In this document: piece by piece, positions 1 to 6,770 of the stretch
How positions within the stretch are numbered: position 1 is the stretch's first letter
Layout of the letters: every line of letters starts with the position of its first letter
Notes under the pieces: model-generated
Told to the model about the DNA's origin: nothing
What the model saw: the letters and a program-made list of their open reading frames with translations, nothing else
Database searches by the model: none
DNA from: an uncultured bacterium
Lineage (GTDB): Bacteria > Verrucomicrobiota > Kiritimatiellia > RFP12 > UBA1067
Assembly (NCBI GenBank): GCA_902773475.1
Contig: CACYEO010000073.1
Span: 1 to 16,605, forward strand
DNA length: 16,605 bases
Direction: 5' to 3'
Program-made: the position numbers and the translations under genes

Positions 1-10
1 CCCGCGTGTT

Positions 11-19
11 TGGTATACT
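11..19 (+). promoter_or_regulatory. Extended -10 promoter, leaderless, for the sigma-factor operon
   Basis: TGGTATACT is a TGn extension (11-13) followed by the hexamer TATACT (14-19). Counting the last hexamer base as -7 puts +1 at base 26, which is the A of the first ATG, so the message is predicted to be leaderless. Any -35 element would lie before the window. No Shine-Dalgarno sequence precedes the start, which agrees with leaderless translation. Confidence 0.6.
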
Positions 20-25
20 GTGCGC

Positions 26-676
26 ATGGATTTGAACGATTGCACCGACCATGACATATTCGAACTGCTCAAAGAGCAGGACGCCGACGCCTGGGCCTGG
101 GTCTGGGAGAAGGTGGTTCTGGCGGAGGCGCGCAGTCTGCGCAGTTCCGAGATGTCGCGCCGCTGGGGCGTTTCCCCCGAATCGCTGATGAGCGATCTCT
201 ACAGCGACATGATCGGCGCCGGGCGCATATACCTGTACCGCGACGACGGCGGCAGCCTCGCGGGGTGGCTCAAAAGATACGTGCGCGGCTACGTTCTCGC
301 CGCCAATCCGGCGAACAGGCGCGAAGTGTCGCTTGACGCGCCGCTGCAGGACGACGGAGACGATGACGGCCGCGATTTTAGCGAAAAAGTCGCAAAAGAA
401 CTGTCAGAACGGGCCGGCGGGGCTTCCTCACCCGTTGCAGACCCCGAAATCGCCAGACGCGAGGAATGGGAGACGGTTCAGCTTTGTTTCCGCGATTTGT
501 GGAAATCGCACCCCTTGCGGGCGTGCGTCCACCTGCTGAAACTGAAATCGAACCTGTCTTCCGCGGAGATACGCGACATGCTGGGCATAAGTTCGCAGGC
601 GAACGTGGACCAGCTTTTCTCGCGGGCGGTGAAGGATATGCAGGAAGCGAAGGTGCGACATGGAAAAAATTCTTGA
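26..676 (+). CDS. ECF-type (sigma-70 family) RNA polymerase sigma factor
   Basis: A 216-residue cytoplasmic protein with the two-domain plan of ECF sigma factors. A helical sigma region 2-like segment spans about residues 18-97 (DADAWAWVWEKV, then a Leu/Asp-rich helix and GSLAGWLKRYVRGYV). An acidic linker follows at about 104-122 (rich in DD and DE). A sigma region 4 helix-turn-helix occupies about 145-207, with LSSAEIRDMLGISSQ as the recognition portion. I chose ATG at 26 because the predicted transcription start falls on it; a GTG at 20 is in frame but lies in the -10 to +1 interval. The gene overlaps the next one by 17 bases, so translation of the two is probably linked. It probably directs polymerase to envelope genes, perhaps its own operon. 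No classical anti-sigma with a zinc finger is visible nearby. Family assignment rests on reading the domains by eye and is fairly sure; the ECF subgroup is unknown. Confidence 0.75.
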   Translation: MDLNDCTDHDIFELLKEQDADAWAWVWEKVVLAEARSLRSSEMSRRWGVSPESLMSDLYSDMIGAGRIYLYRDDGGSLAGWLKRYVRGYVLAANPANRREVSLDAPLQDDGDDDGRDFSEKVAKELSERAGGASSPVADPEIARREEWETVQLCFRDLWKSHPLRACVHLLKLKSNLSSAEIRDMLGISSQANVDQLFSRAVKDMQEAKVRHGKNS

Positions 677-1196
677 ACGCGATGACACGCCGATGACCGC
701 CGCCGAGCGCGCATTCATAGAGCGCTTTACGGCGGAGCACTGCCGCCCGCACCGTGAAGTGATGGCGGCGCGCGCGCGCGCCGCGCTGCGCCGCCGCGCA
801 GAGGCCGCCCTTGCCGCGGACGACGATCTGCGCGCCGTGCCGCTTGCGGCGGGCGCCGCCGGCGCGGCTTCCGCCGCGCGGCTGAAAGCGCCCGGCGAAG
901 AAGTCAAATTCGTGTTCTCCGCCGAGGCTGAGCGCGGCGAGACCCCCGCGTGGCGCGCCGAAGTGACGGTTCCGCCCGGCGCGGACGATGCGACGCCGGT
1001 CGATGTTTCCGTGCGGTTCGCGGACGGTTCGCCCGCGGCGGACGCCGCATTCAAGGTGGCGGGCCGCGTGCTGAGGATAGCGGACGGCGTGTCGTCGATG
1101 TCTTTCGGCGATTTCGCGCGCGGGCTCGGGGATTCCGAAGTCGCGCTGATATCGCCGCGGACCGGCGAATCGAAAGGGACGCTTTCGTTTTTCTGA
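660..1196 (+). CDS. Hypothetical protein encoded between sigma factor and C1 protease
   Basis: A 178-residue protein that I do not recognise. Residues 12-58 look like a charged, Ala/Arg-rich helix (AERAFIERF, then RARAALRRRAEAAL). A low-complexity Ala/Gly hinge follows at about 60-75. Residues 80-178 alternate hydrophobic and polar positions in short strands (VKFVFSAEAE, WRAEVTVPP, VDVSVRFADG, VALISPRTGE) and end in LSFF, which suggests a beta-sandwich. There is no signal peptide and no membrane segment, so it should be cytoplasmic. Its start lies inside the sigma-factor gene, and the protease gene starts 8 bases after its stop. By position it could be a sigma-factor regulator or a substrate or adaptor of the protease; this is inference only. 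The helix contains HCRPH but no complete zinc-binding anti-sigma motif. Confidence 0.7.
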   Translation: MEKILERDDTPMTAAERAFIERFTAEHCRPHREVMAARARAALRRRAEAALAADDDLRAVPLAAGAAGAASAARLKAPGEEVKFVFSAEAERGETPAWRAEVTVPPGADDATPVDVSVRFADGSPAADAAFKVAGRVLRIADGVSSMSFGDFARGLGDSEVALISPRTGESKGTLSFF

Positions 1197-1203
1197 AGGG
1201 AAT

Positions 1204-2943
1204 ATGGAAGGCGGACGATACAAGTTCCCCGCCGCGCAGGCGGAATTCCTGCGTGCGTTGAAAGACGGGAGATACCGGAGCGCGCCCCACGCGGCGTCGC
1301 TCCCTCCGTCTTTTTCTCTTGAAGATGCGATGCCGCCGCCCGGCGAGCAGGCCATGCGCGGAACATGCGTGGCCGCCGCCGCCGTCGCCATGCTTGAATA
1401 CCGGGGCGATTGCAAGACGCGGCTGAGCGTGCAGTTTCTCGACGCGGCGACGAAAAGGCTTGAGCGCAAAGGCGTGGAAAAATGCCTTGCGGATGTCCGC
1501 GCGGGCCGCGAGACCGCGCCCGCGTTCGAGCGCGCGTTCGGCGGGAAACTCGCGCAGCTCAGGATGCTCGCGCAGTTCAACGGCGGATTCGGCTCTGAAG
1601 CGATGAAGCCGTGGATCGACAAGTTCGAGGCGGGCGTGCTGGCCCGTTTCGAGCCGGAGGGCGGCAGTCTCCTGCGTTCGTGCTTCCGCGTGCTGCGCGA
1701 AGAAGGCGTGTGCCGCCATTCCCTGTGGCCGTATGCGGCCGCGCCGTCCGGAAGGGCGGAAGCCGCGTTCCCGGCGGAATTTCCGCCCGGCGCGGAGGAA
1801 GATGCGGCGAAGCGCAGGATTTCGCACGGGCTGTACATGCTTCCGGCAGCGAACAACGTGGAGGAAATCAAGGGGATAGTTTCAGGCGCGAATGCGCGCC
1901 GCCCCATGCCGGTATGCGTGACGGCGGACTATTTCGAAGGATGCGATTCGGACGGCTTCAGCTTCCCCCGCACGGAAGAGGACGGCGAGGGAGGGCTTGT
2001 CTCGCTCGACGCGCGCAAAGGCATACACTGTGTGGACGTGATCGGGTATGAAACCGACGCGCGCGCGCCGGGCGGCGGATTTTTCATCGTGCGCAACAGC
2101 TGGGGCGCGGGTTGGGGCCGGAACGGAAGCGGGCGGATGCCGTTCGCATACCTCGAGTGTTTCGCGCACGAGGCCGGTACGGTTCTGGAAGACATGGTGG
2201 ATTACGCGGGCGACGGCTACGGCGGTCTGCGGGCGTCCGGCGCGGCGGTGCGGAAACCGGGCGGGAAACCGCGCGCCCGCGCGATCGCAATACAGCTTGC
2301 GGCGGCGGGCGCGGTCGTCGCCGGGGCGGTGGCCGCCACGCTTTTCTTCGCAGGCGCGCGCGGCACCGCGCCGGAAGGGGAAGGCAAATCCGCAGAAACG
2401 GCCCAGGAATCTCCGCGCGGAAGGCGTTTGCGCGCCCTGAAGCCGATACCGGCGGACGGCGGGGCTCCGGTAAAATGCGAAATCCGGATATTCGGAGCCG
2501 AGCGCGGCGTCGCGCACGCCGCCGTCGTGCGCCTGCTTCCCGACGTGAAAATCACGGCCGAATCGGACGACTGGAACGACACTCTCCGCATGGATGTTTC
2601 GCGCACGCGTTTCAAGAAGCTCGCAATGGCTCTGCAGTCCGCCACGCGCTCCTACGTGTGCATGACGAACCGCGGGCGCGCGATAGAAGTGACCGGACCG
2701 GGCTCGGCGCGCGAACTCGAACTTCAGACGGATTCGCCCAAGGCCGTCCGGAAATGGATGGCGGAGACCCCCGAAGTGCGCGCCAAGGTCTTGAAAGAAA
2801 GCGATTTCGGTCTTACAGTGCTCACTTACGGCAGGGAAAAATTTCTGCACGCGCTCGCCGCCGGTTTCTCCGTCAAGGTGGACGACGGCGACAACGTGAC
2901 AGTCAGAATGAAAGACGCAAAAGAGGAGGAAAAGAAGCAATGA
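1204..2943 (+). CDS. Membrane-anchored papain-fold (C1-type) cysteine protease
   Basis: A 579-residue protein with a full papain triad. The oxyanion Gln is Q49 and the nucleophile is C55 in QAMRGTC, with the six-residue spacing seen in papain. The catalytic His is H275 in GIHCVDVIGYE, and the Asn is N298 in VRNSWGAGWG, followed by the typical glycine-rich strand. The protease domain (about 35-335) lacks a signal peptide and an obvious propeptide. One membrane helix lies at about 360-384 (IAIQLAAAGAVVAGAVAATL), preceded by RKPGGKPRAR. By the positive-inside rule this puts the protease in the cytoplasm and residues 385-579 in the periplasm. The C-terminal domain is mixed alpha/beta, unrecognised, and ends in a Lys/Glu-rich tail. 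An AAGGG sequence precedes the ATG closely. The stop overlaps the next gene (ATGA). The triad makes the fold assignment strong; topology and role are inferred. An inactive or non-proteolytic (transglutaminase-like) role is less likely because all residues are intact. Confidence 0.88.
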   Translation: MEGGRYKFPAAQAEFLRALKDGRYRSAPHAASLPPSFSLEDAMPPPGEQAMRGTCVAAAAVAMLEYRGDCKTRLSVQFLDAATKRLERKGVEKCLADVRAGRETAPAFERAFGGKLAQLRMLAQFNGGFGSEAMKPWIDKFEAGVLARFEPEGGSLLRSCFRVLREEGVCRHSLWPYAAAPSGRAEAAFPAEFPPGAEEDAAKRRISHGLYMLPAANNVEEIKGIVSGANARRPMPVCVTADYFEGCDSDGFSFPRTEEDGEGGLVSLDARKGIHCVDVIGYETDARAPGGGFFIVRNSWGAGWGRNGSGRMPFAYLECFAHEAGTVLEDMVDYAGDGYGGLRASGAAVRKPGGKPRARAIAIQLAAAGAVVAGAVAATLFFAGARGTAPEGEGKSAETAQESPRGRRLRALKPIPADGGAPVKCEIRIFGAERGVAHAAVVRLLPDVKITAESDDWNDTLRMDVSRTRFKKLAMALQSATRSYVCMTNRGRAIEVTGPGSARELELQTDSPKAVRKWMAETPEVRAKVLKESDFGLTVLTYGREKFLHALAAGFSVKVDDGDNVTVRMKDAKEEEKKQ

Positions 2944-3323
2944 ACCCCATGACAACACTTAGAGCCGCGATTCTCGCGGGCGCGGCGGCGTTCGCCGCAG
3001 GATGCCGCACGACGCCGCCCGGCCATCCGAACGTCACGCTGGAGCGCAGCGTGCGCCGCGCGGTGGAAATCACCGACGTGCGCTGCTCCAAGGGCGATTC
3101 GGCGTTCGCCACATTCCAGGCGAGCGTCGCCAACACGACGCCGTCGGAGCTGGCGGTGCAGTGGAAGACGGAGTGGTATGACGGAACCGGCATGGCGATC
3201 GACAGCGTGACGACGGCCTGGAACGACGCCGCCATACAGCCCGGCGACGTGAAGGCCCTCAAGTCCACCGCGCCGGCGCAGAACGCCGTCGACGCGCAGA
3301 TGTTCATCCGCCGCAAACGCTGA
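2940..3323 (+). CDS. YcfL-like (DUF1425) lipoprotein
   Basis: A 127-residue lipoprotein. The signal peptide (residues 1-21) ends in a lipobox FAAGC with the lipidated C22. The mature part has the YcfL pattern: a beta strand of small polar residues (FATFQASVANTTPSELAVQW), then KTEWYDGTGMAID, and a W-N-D-A-x-I-x-P-G-D-V-K stretch that closes the sandwich. YcfL of E. coli (about 125 residues) is of similar size and is encoded directly beside lpoB, as is this gene. The start ATG at 2940 overlaps the protease stop as ATGA and has GAGGAGGA at 2923-2930 as ribosome binding site; ATG at 2949 is an alternative. It is probably an outer-membrane lipoprotein that accompanies the peptidoglycan synthase activator made by the next gene. 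The function of YcfL itself is not well defined. Confidence 0.8.
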   Translation: MNPMTTLRAAILAGAAAFAAGCRTTPPGHPNVTLERSVRRAVEITDVRCSKGDSAFATFQASVANTTPSELAVQWKTEWYDGTGMAIDSVTTAWNDAAIQPGDVKALKSTAPAQNAVDAQMFIRRKR

Positions 3324-3332
3324 GCGTTTGCG
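3312..3332 (+). other. Perfect hairpin with the YcfL stop codon as its loop
   Basis: CGCAAACGC (3312-3320) pairs perfectly with GCGTTTGCG (3324-3332), and the three loop bases (3321-3323) are the TGA stop of the ycfL-like gene. No U-tract follows, so it is not a standard terminator. It could tune read-through to the lpoB-like gene, protect the upstream message from 3' decay, or slow ribosome release. The structure is seen directly; its effect is unknown. Confidence 0.6.
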
Positions 3333-3368
3333 CAGACAATGACAGCAAAAAAACGGAAAAGGAGAAAA

Positions 3369-3956
3369 ATGAATATCGCAAAAACAGCAACAGCCGCCGC
3401 CGTCTGCGCGGTCCTCGCCGCAACCTCGGGCTGCATGACCCAGTCGCGCCGCATAGCGCAGGGCGAAACGATCGAGGAAGTCGCTGGATTCTCCACGCGC
3501 GACCTTGAATATGCGGCGTCACAGGCCGTGCAGGGGCTCGACCGCGCGAGCGCGCGCTACCACGTCGCCGGTTCGCGGCGCATCGTGAATGTGAAGCCGT
3601 TCAAGATCGACACCCTCGCGCGCGGCGGCGACGCCGAACGCATCGCGAACGACCTTGAAGCGATACTTCGCGAAGAAATGACGAACTCCGGCGCGTTCAT
3701 CGTGTTCGATCCCGAGGCCGCCGCCTCGATGGCGGCTTCCGGACAGCAGACGCCGTATCCGGAATATGTCTTGGACGGGGTGCTCCAGCAGCGCAACGAG
3801 CGCAAGGACAACGGCGACTACTACCAGTCGTTTTCGCTGCTGTTGAAGCTCGTGGCGTCGCCGTACCATTCTTCGCCGAACCAGCGCGGCCTGCAGGTCT
3901 GGCAGAAACGCATACCGCTTATGAAGGAAGTCGACCGCCGCAACGCGCTCCGCTGA
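3369..3956 (+). CDS. lpoB: LpoB-like penicillin-binding protein activator lipoprotein
   Basis: A 195-residue lipoprotein. The signal peptide ends at SGC with the lipidated Cys at residue 22. The mature domain follows the LpoB/PF13036 pattern. A strand VNVKPFKID is followed by a helix of the A-N-D-L-x-x-I-L-R-E-E-M type, then SGAFIVFD. After a short linker comes PEYVLDGVLQQRNERKDNGDYYQSFSLLLKL and an edge strand ending in VWQKRIPL. In E. coli, LpoB sits in the outer membrane, crosses the periplasm and stimulates the bifunctional peptidoglycan synthase PBP1b. I set the start at 3369 because AGGAG at 3360-3364 precedes it; an in-frame ATG at 3339 would add ten Lys/Arg-rich residues ahead of the signal peptide. 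Adjacency to a ycfL-like gene is the same arrangement as in enterobacteria. The matching synthase is not in the window. Homology is likely; an LpoB-type partner is inferred. Confidence 0.82.
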   Translation: MNIAKTATAAAVCAVLAATSGCMTQSRRIAQGETIEEVAGFSTRDLEYAASQAVQGLDRASARYHVAGSRRIVNVKPFKIDTLARGGDAERIANDLEAILREEMTNSGAFIVFDPEAAASMAASGQQTPYPEYVLDGVLQQRNERKDNGDYYQSFSLLLKLVASPYHSSPNQRGLQVWQKRIPLMKEVDRRNALR

Positions 3957-3976
3957 GCGTGGCATGCAAATTGCGG

Positions 3977-3982
3977 TAGAAT
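3977..3982 (+). promoter_or_regulatory. Possible internal -10 before the secreted CsgG-like genes
   Basis: TAGAAT (3977-3982) lies 22 bases before the ATG at 4005, with GG instead of TG just ahead of it and no convincing -35. It may give the last two genes of the operon extra transcription. It matches the TAGAAT of the promoter at 16242 in the same window, but without the TGn extension it is weak evidence. Confidence 0.3.
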
Positions 3983-4004
3983 GAAAAACCGAAAGGATGC
4001 AGAC

Positions 4005-5156
4005 ATGGACAAATTGATCAAAACGGCGGCTTTCGCCGCATTGTCGATTGCCGCAGCCGGCGCGCTCGCGAAAGACGCCAGCCCGAAGGCCGGTTCGCAG
4101 ATGCGCCTGATGATCGCCGGCTTCGGCACGATAGATTCCATCGCCCAGGTGGACAAGTGGCTCGGCGAACAGCTCCAGGAAAACAAGAACCTAGAGGCGC
4201 CGCCCGTGCTCAGCCAGGACGAGAAGGCTCTCGACCCGTCCCTGGCGAAGGAGGTCGCGATAATAAACTGGAATACGCGGAAGACCGAGTACACCAGCAA
4301 CGCAAAGCGCGTGTCCGACCAGAACGCCCGCGACCGCGAACTCCTGCGCCAGCTGCGCACAAAGGTCCTCACCGACGCGCAGCAGCGCTACGTTCCCATG
4401 GCGAAGGACTATCTGCAGGCGGCGATCTACCGCCGCGCGGGAGCCCTGATCCAGGTTGTCGACCGCTCCAGCGCCGACATGAACTTCGTGGAGCAGGAAC
4501 TCAACGGGAACCACGATTCCACGATACTCGGGGCCGACTGCATCCTGACGGCGGCTTTCGGAGACCGTGAAGAGGAGTCGCGCACCGTCACAGTGAACGC
4601 CAAGGGGACGCAGATCAAGACCACAACCTATACGCAGCCGTACACGTACAAGATCCGCGACACTTCCGGCGCGGTCCTTCTCGCCGGCAGCGGAACCGCG
4701 CAGTGGGCGATGCGCATGAACAGCATCGTGGCTTCCACAAAGGCCGATCCTGCGCGCAGGCTTTGCGAACAGGCGTGCGACCAGATGGCGGAAAAGATCG
4801 TGGCGTTCTTCACCACGAAGATCGCCTTCAAGATCAAGACGCCGCCGGACCGCGACGCGGAGGAAGTCGTGGTGAAGATAGACGACAAGGAAGTCGATGC
4901 GGAAGAGGAAGTCGTGGTTCTCGCCGCCGACCACATCATCGAAGCCTCTCTCGACGGTTGCGACTGTCTCAAGACAATGCCCTACAGGCTTGTGATAGGA
5001 AGCAGCACTCCGTTCAAACCGGTGAGCCTTGTCTTCCGGAAAAAGCCGGCGCAGGCTTCCGCCCCCGCGGCGGCGCCCGCTCCCGCGCCGGCGGCTGCGC
5101 CTGCGGCGGCGCCCGCGCCCGCCGCAGATGCGGACGATGACGACGTGCAGGACTGA
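4005..5156 (+). CDS. Secreted CsgG-like protein with PEGA-like domain and Ala/Pro tail
   Basis: A 383-residue secreted protein. The signal peptide (1-22) ends at ALA before KDASPK. The N-terminal half holds a long helical stretch (48-140). A CsgG/LpoB-like core follows at about 141-275: RAGALIQVVDRSSADMNFVE, then GADCILTAAFGD, and strands with VTVNAKGTQIKTTTYT. Residues 285-325 look like a PEGA-like beta repeat (VVVKIDDKEV, EEVVVLAADHIIEASLDG), a small domain common in surface-layer and envelope proteins. The C-terminus (349-374) is a run of Ala/Pro, followed by DADDDDVQD. The start at 4005 has AAGG eight bases upstream; an earlier ATG at 3981 would bury the signal peptide. It is the fifth envelope-directed gene of the operon. 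It may be a periplasmic or outer-membrane scaffold acting with the LpoB-like protein. No catalytic motif is seen, and domain calls are by pattern only. Confidence 0.7.
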   Translation: MDKLIKTAAFAALSIAAAGALAKDASPKAGSQMRLMIAGFGTIDSIAQVDKWLGEQLQENKNLEAPPVLSQDEKALDPSLAKEVAIINWNTRKTEYTSNAKRVSDQNARDRELLRQLRTKVLTDAQQRYVPMAKDYLQAAIYRRAGALIQVVDRSSADMNFVEQELNGNHDSTILGADCILTAAFGDREEESRTVTVNAKGTQIKTTTYTQPYTYKIRDTSGAVLLAGSGTAQWAMRMNSIVASTKADPARRLCEQACDQMAEKIVAFFTTKIAFKIKTPPDRDAEEVVVKIDDKEVDAEEEVVVLAADHIIEASLDGCDCLKTMPYRLVIGSSTPFKPVSLVFRKKPAQASAPAAAPAPAPAAAPAAAPAPAADADDDDVQD

Positions 5157-5171
5157 ACAGGAAAGGGAATC

Positions 5172-6686
5172 ATGATGAAAAACCTTGTAAAATGCGCATT
5201 GGCCGCTGCGGCTCTCGCCGCCGCGGCCGGAGCCGACGCCGCTACCAAGGCGGCAAAGTGGCTCGTTCTCGACAAAATCGCGTATGCCGCCGAGGTGGAC
5301 GCGCGCGATTTCGAAGGCATAGACAGCCTTCTGCTTACGAAACTCGCGCAGGCGGGGAAATACAAAGTGCTCGACCGCGACGCATACGACACCGCCGCCC
5401 GCGAGGAAGGATTCGGGGCGAACGTGGAACTCGTCCCGGCCGGATATTCCATGCGCGGCGAAATCGTCCAGATGCGGGCGACAGGTTCGCGCAAGACGGC
5501 GAATTCCTCGCTGAATGAATATGTCGCGACGGTTTCGCTCCGCGCGAACAATCTCCGCACACAGGAGGCGTACGAGGCCGAAACGCTCCGCGTGAAGGCT
5601 CTCTGCGAAACGCCGAAGGACATGCTCGTGCATGTGGTGCGCCAGGTGTCGCTTGCGATGCTGATGCGCGAATACCCGATGTACGTGATGGATGCGGACG
5701 AAGACGGCGAAATAACGCTCAGCTACGGTTCGGACTTCATCCGCGTCGGCGAGCGCTACGAAGTGCGCTCGCGCAAGGCGATTGTCGACAAGGACAACGG
5801 CGACACCGTCTACAAGGAAAAGACGACAGGCGTTTGCGAAGTGACAAGCACGGGCAAGCGCACATCGCAGGCGCGGATGGTCTCCGGCCGTGCGAAAGTC
5901 GACAGCATTCTCCGTTTCTACGATGAAGGCGAATCCGCGCCGGAAGCCGGTACCGTTCCGGTTCCGTCCGCGGAGCCTGTCCCGGTGCAGCAGGCGCAGC
6001 CCGTCGCCGAAGTTAGGGCGCCTGCCGCTTCCATCCTTCCGCGCAAGTCCGTCCGCATTGCCGTGGCTCCGTTCATCTCCAAGAAAAACGCGTTCAACGT
6101 GCAGGGGCTTTCGATCGGCGCGCGCCAGTGGATGGACGATGTGGCCGACCACTTGAACGCGGAACTCGCGGGCAGAGGCGGATTCGCGGTGCTGGACCGC
6201 TCGTTCGGGCAGGAACTGGATGCGGAACTCGGCAGGATAACATCCGACCCCAACGCCGATCCGAACGACGTGGTGCGCCTTTGCCGCAAGATAACCGCGG
6301 ATTACGTGATTGTCGCCGAGGTGGTTTTCACGGATGTCGTATCGCCGGGCAATGATTATGCCACGGGGCTGCCGCTGCCCCCGCAGCAGACCGTTTTCGC
6401 CGAAGTGCGCTTCCGTTGCGCAAGCCCCGTCACCACGCAGATCGCGCTTGCGGATTCCGTGGCCGGCGATTCCAGGTATTTCGGGGGAACCTCCGAACAG
6501 TTTTCGTCCGCGTCGGCGGGCTGGACTGCGCAGCAGATCGCGGATGCCGTGCAGGGACGTTTCAATCCGGCCGGTCTGCAGGCGGAACTTTCGCGCCGCG
6601 CGGCTGCGGCGGCCGCGGCCGCCGCGGAGGCCTCCGCTCCGGCGGCGCAGGGGCCTTCCGGCGCTCCTGTCAATGTGGGTTTCTGA
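5172..6686 (+). CDS. Secreted protein with two CsgG-like domains
   Basis: A 504-residue protein with a signal peptide (1-24, cut near ADA before ATKAAK). Residues 28-165 and 293-465 each follow the CsgG-like plan: a strand, a helix ending in L-A-x-x-G-x-Y/F, K/A-V-L-D-R, then an acidic helix. Examples are AGKYKVLDRDAYD and GRGGFAVLDRSFGQELDAEL, followed by ADYVIVAEVVFTD. A Pro-rich linker (about 255-290) separates the two halves. After the second domain come a poly-Ala stretch (about 477-490) and a short tail. The CsgG fold serves as an outer-membrane secretion channel in curli systems and as a soluble envelope domain elsewhere. No lipobox is visible here, so the protein is probably periplasmic or surface-exposed. 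It starts 15 bases after the previous stop, with AGGAAAGGG as ribosome binding site. It is the last gene before the terminator. The duplication is clear from sequence; the function is not. Confidence 0.75.
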   Translation: MMKNLVKCALAAAALAAAAGADAATKAAKWLVLDKIAYAAEVDARDFEGIDSLLLTKLAQAGKYKVLDRDAYDTAAREEGFGANVELVPAGYSMRGEIVQMRATGSRKTANSSLNEYVATVSLRANNLRTQEAYEAETLRVKALCETPKDMLVHVVRQVSLAMLMREYPMYVMDADEDGEITLSYGSDFIRVGERYEVRSRKAIVDKDNGDTVYKEKTTGVCEVTSTGKRTSQARMVSGRAKVDSILRFYDEGESAPEAGTVPVPSAEPVPVQQAQPVAEVRAPAASILPRKSVRIAVAPFISKKNAFNVQGLSIGARQWMDDVADHLNAELAGRGGFAVLDRSFGQELDAELGRITSDPNADPNDVVRLCRKITADYVIVAEVVFTDVVSPGNDYATGLPLPPQQTVFAEVRFRCASPVTTQIALADSVAGDSRYFGGTSEQFSSASAGWTAQQIADAVQGRFNPAGLQAELSRRAAAAAAAAAEASAPAAQGPSGAPVNVGF

Positions 6687-6705
6687 AACGGCGCTTCCGG
6701 CCTTG

Positions 6706-6748
6706 AAAAAAGCAGACTGCCCGCGAATGCGGGCAGTCTGCTTTTTTT
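6706..6748. terminator. Bidirectional Rho-independent terminator
   Basis: A perfect 14-bp stem (6711-6724 with 6729-6742) and a four-base GAAT loop is preceded by five A and followed by six or more T. It can end the sigma-factor operon on the plus strand and the lipoprotein pair on the minus strand, both of which converge here. Confidence 0.95.
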
Positions 6749-6770
6749 GTCCGGTAAAGCCGGGCGCGGC

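Noticed and set aside
378..1907. A 509-residue open frame on the minus strand
   Set aside because: It lies opposite three well-supported plus-strand genes, is Arg/Pro-rich as expected for an antisense frame in GC-rich DNA, and has no domain.
2112..2939. N-terminal extension of the YcfL-like gene
   Set aside because: It is an out-of-frame Arg-rich reading within the protease gene; the signal peptide and ribosome binding site fix the start at 2940.
5050..5135. Tandem DNA repeat array
   Set aside because: It only reflects Ala/Pro codons of the low-complexity tail; no regular repeat unit.
4191..6152. A 653-residue open frame on the minus strand
   Set aside because: It is antisense to two secreted CsgG-like genes with signal peptides and ribosome binding sites; composition (His/Arg-rich) is typical of a shadow.
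6598..6640. Possible frameshift or repeat expansion in GCG/GCC-rich run
   Set aside because: The frame stays open and the run encodes a plain poly-Ala stretch before a normal stop.
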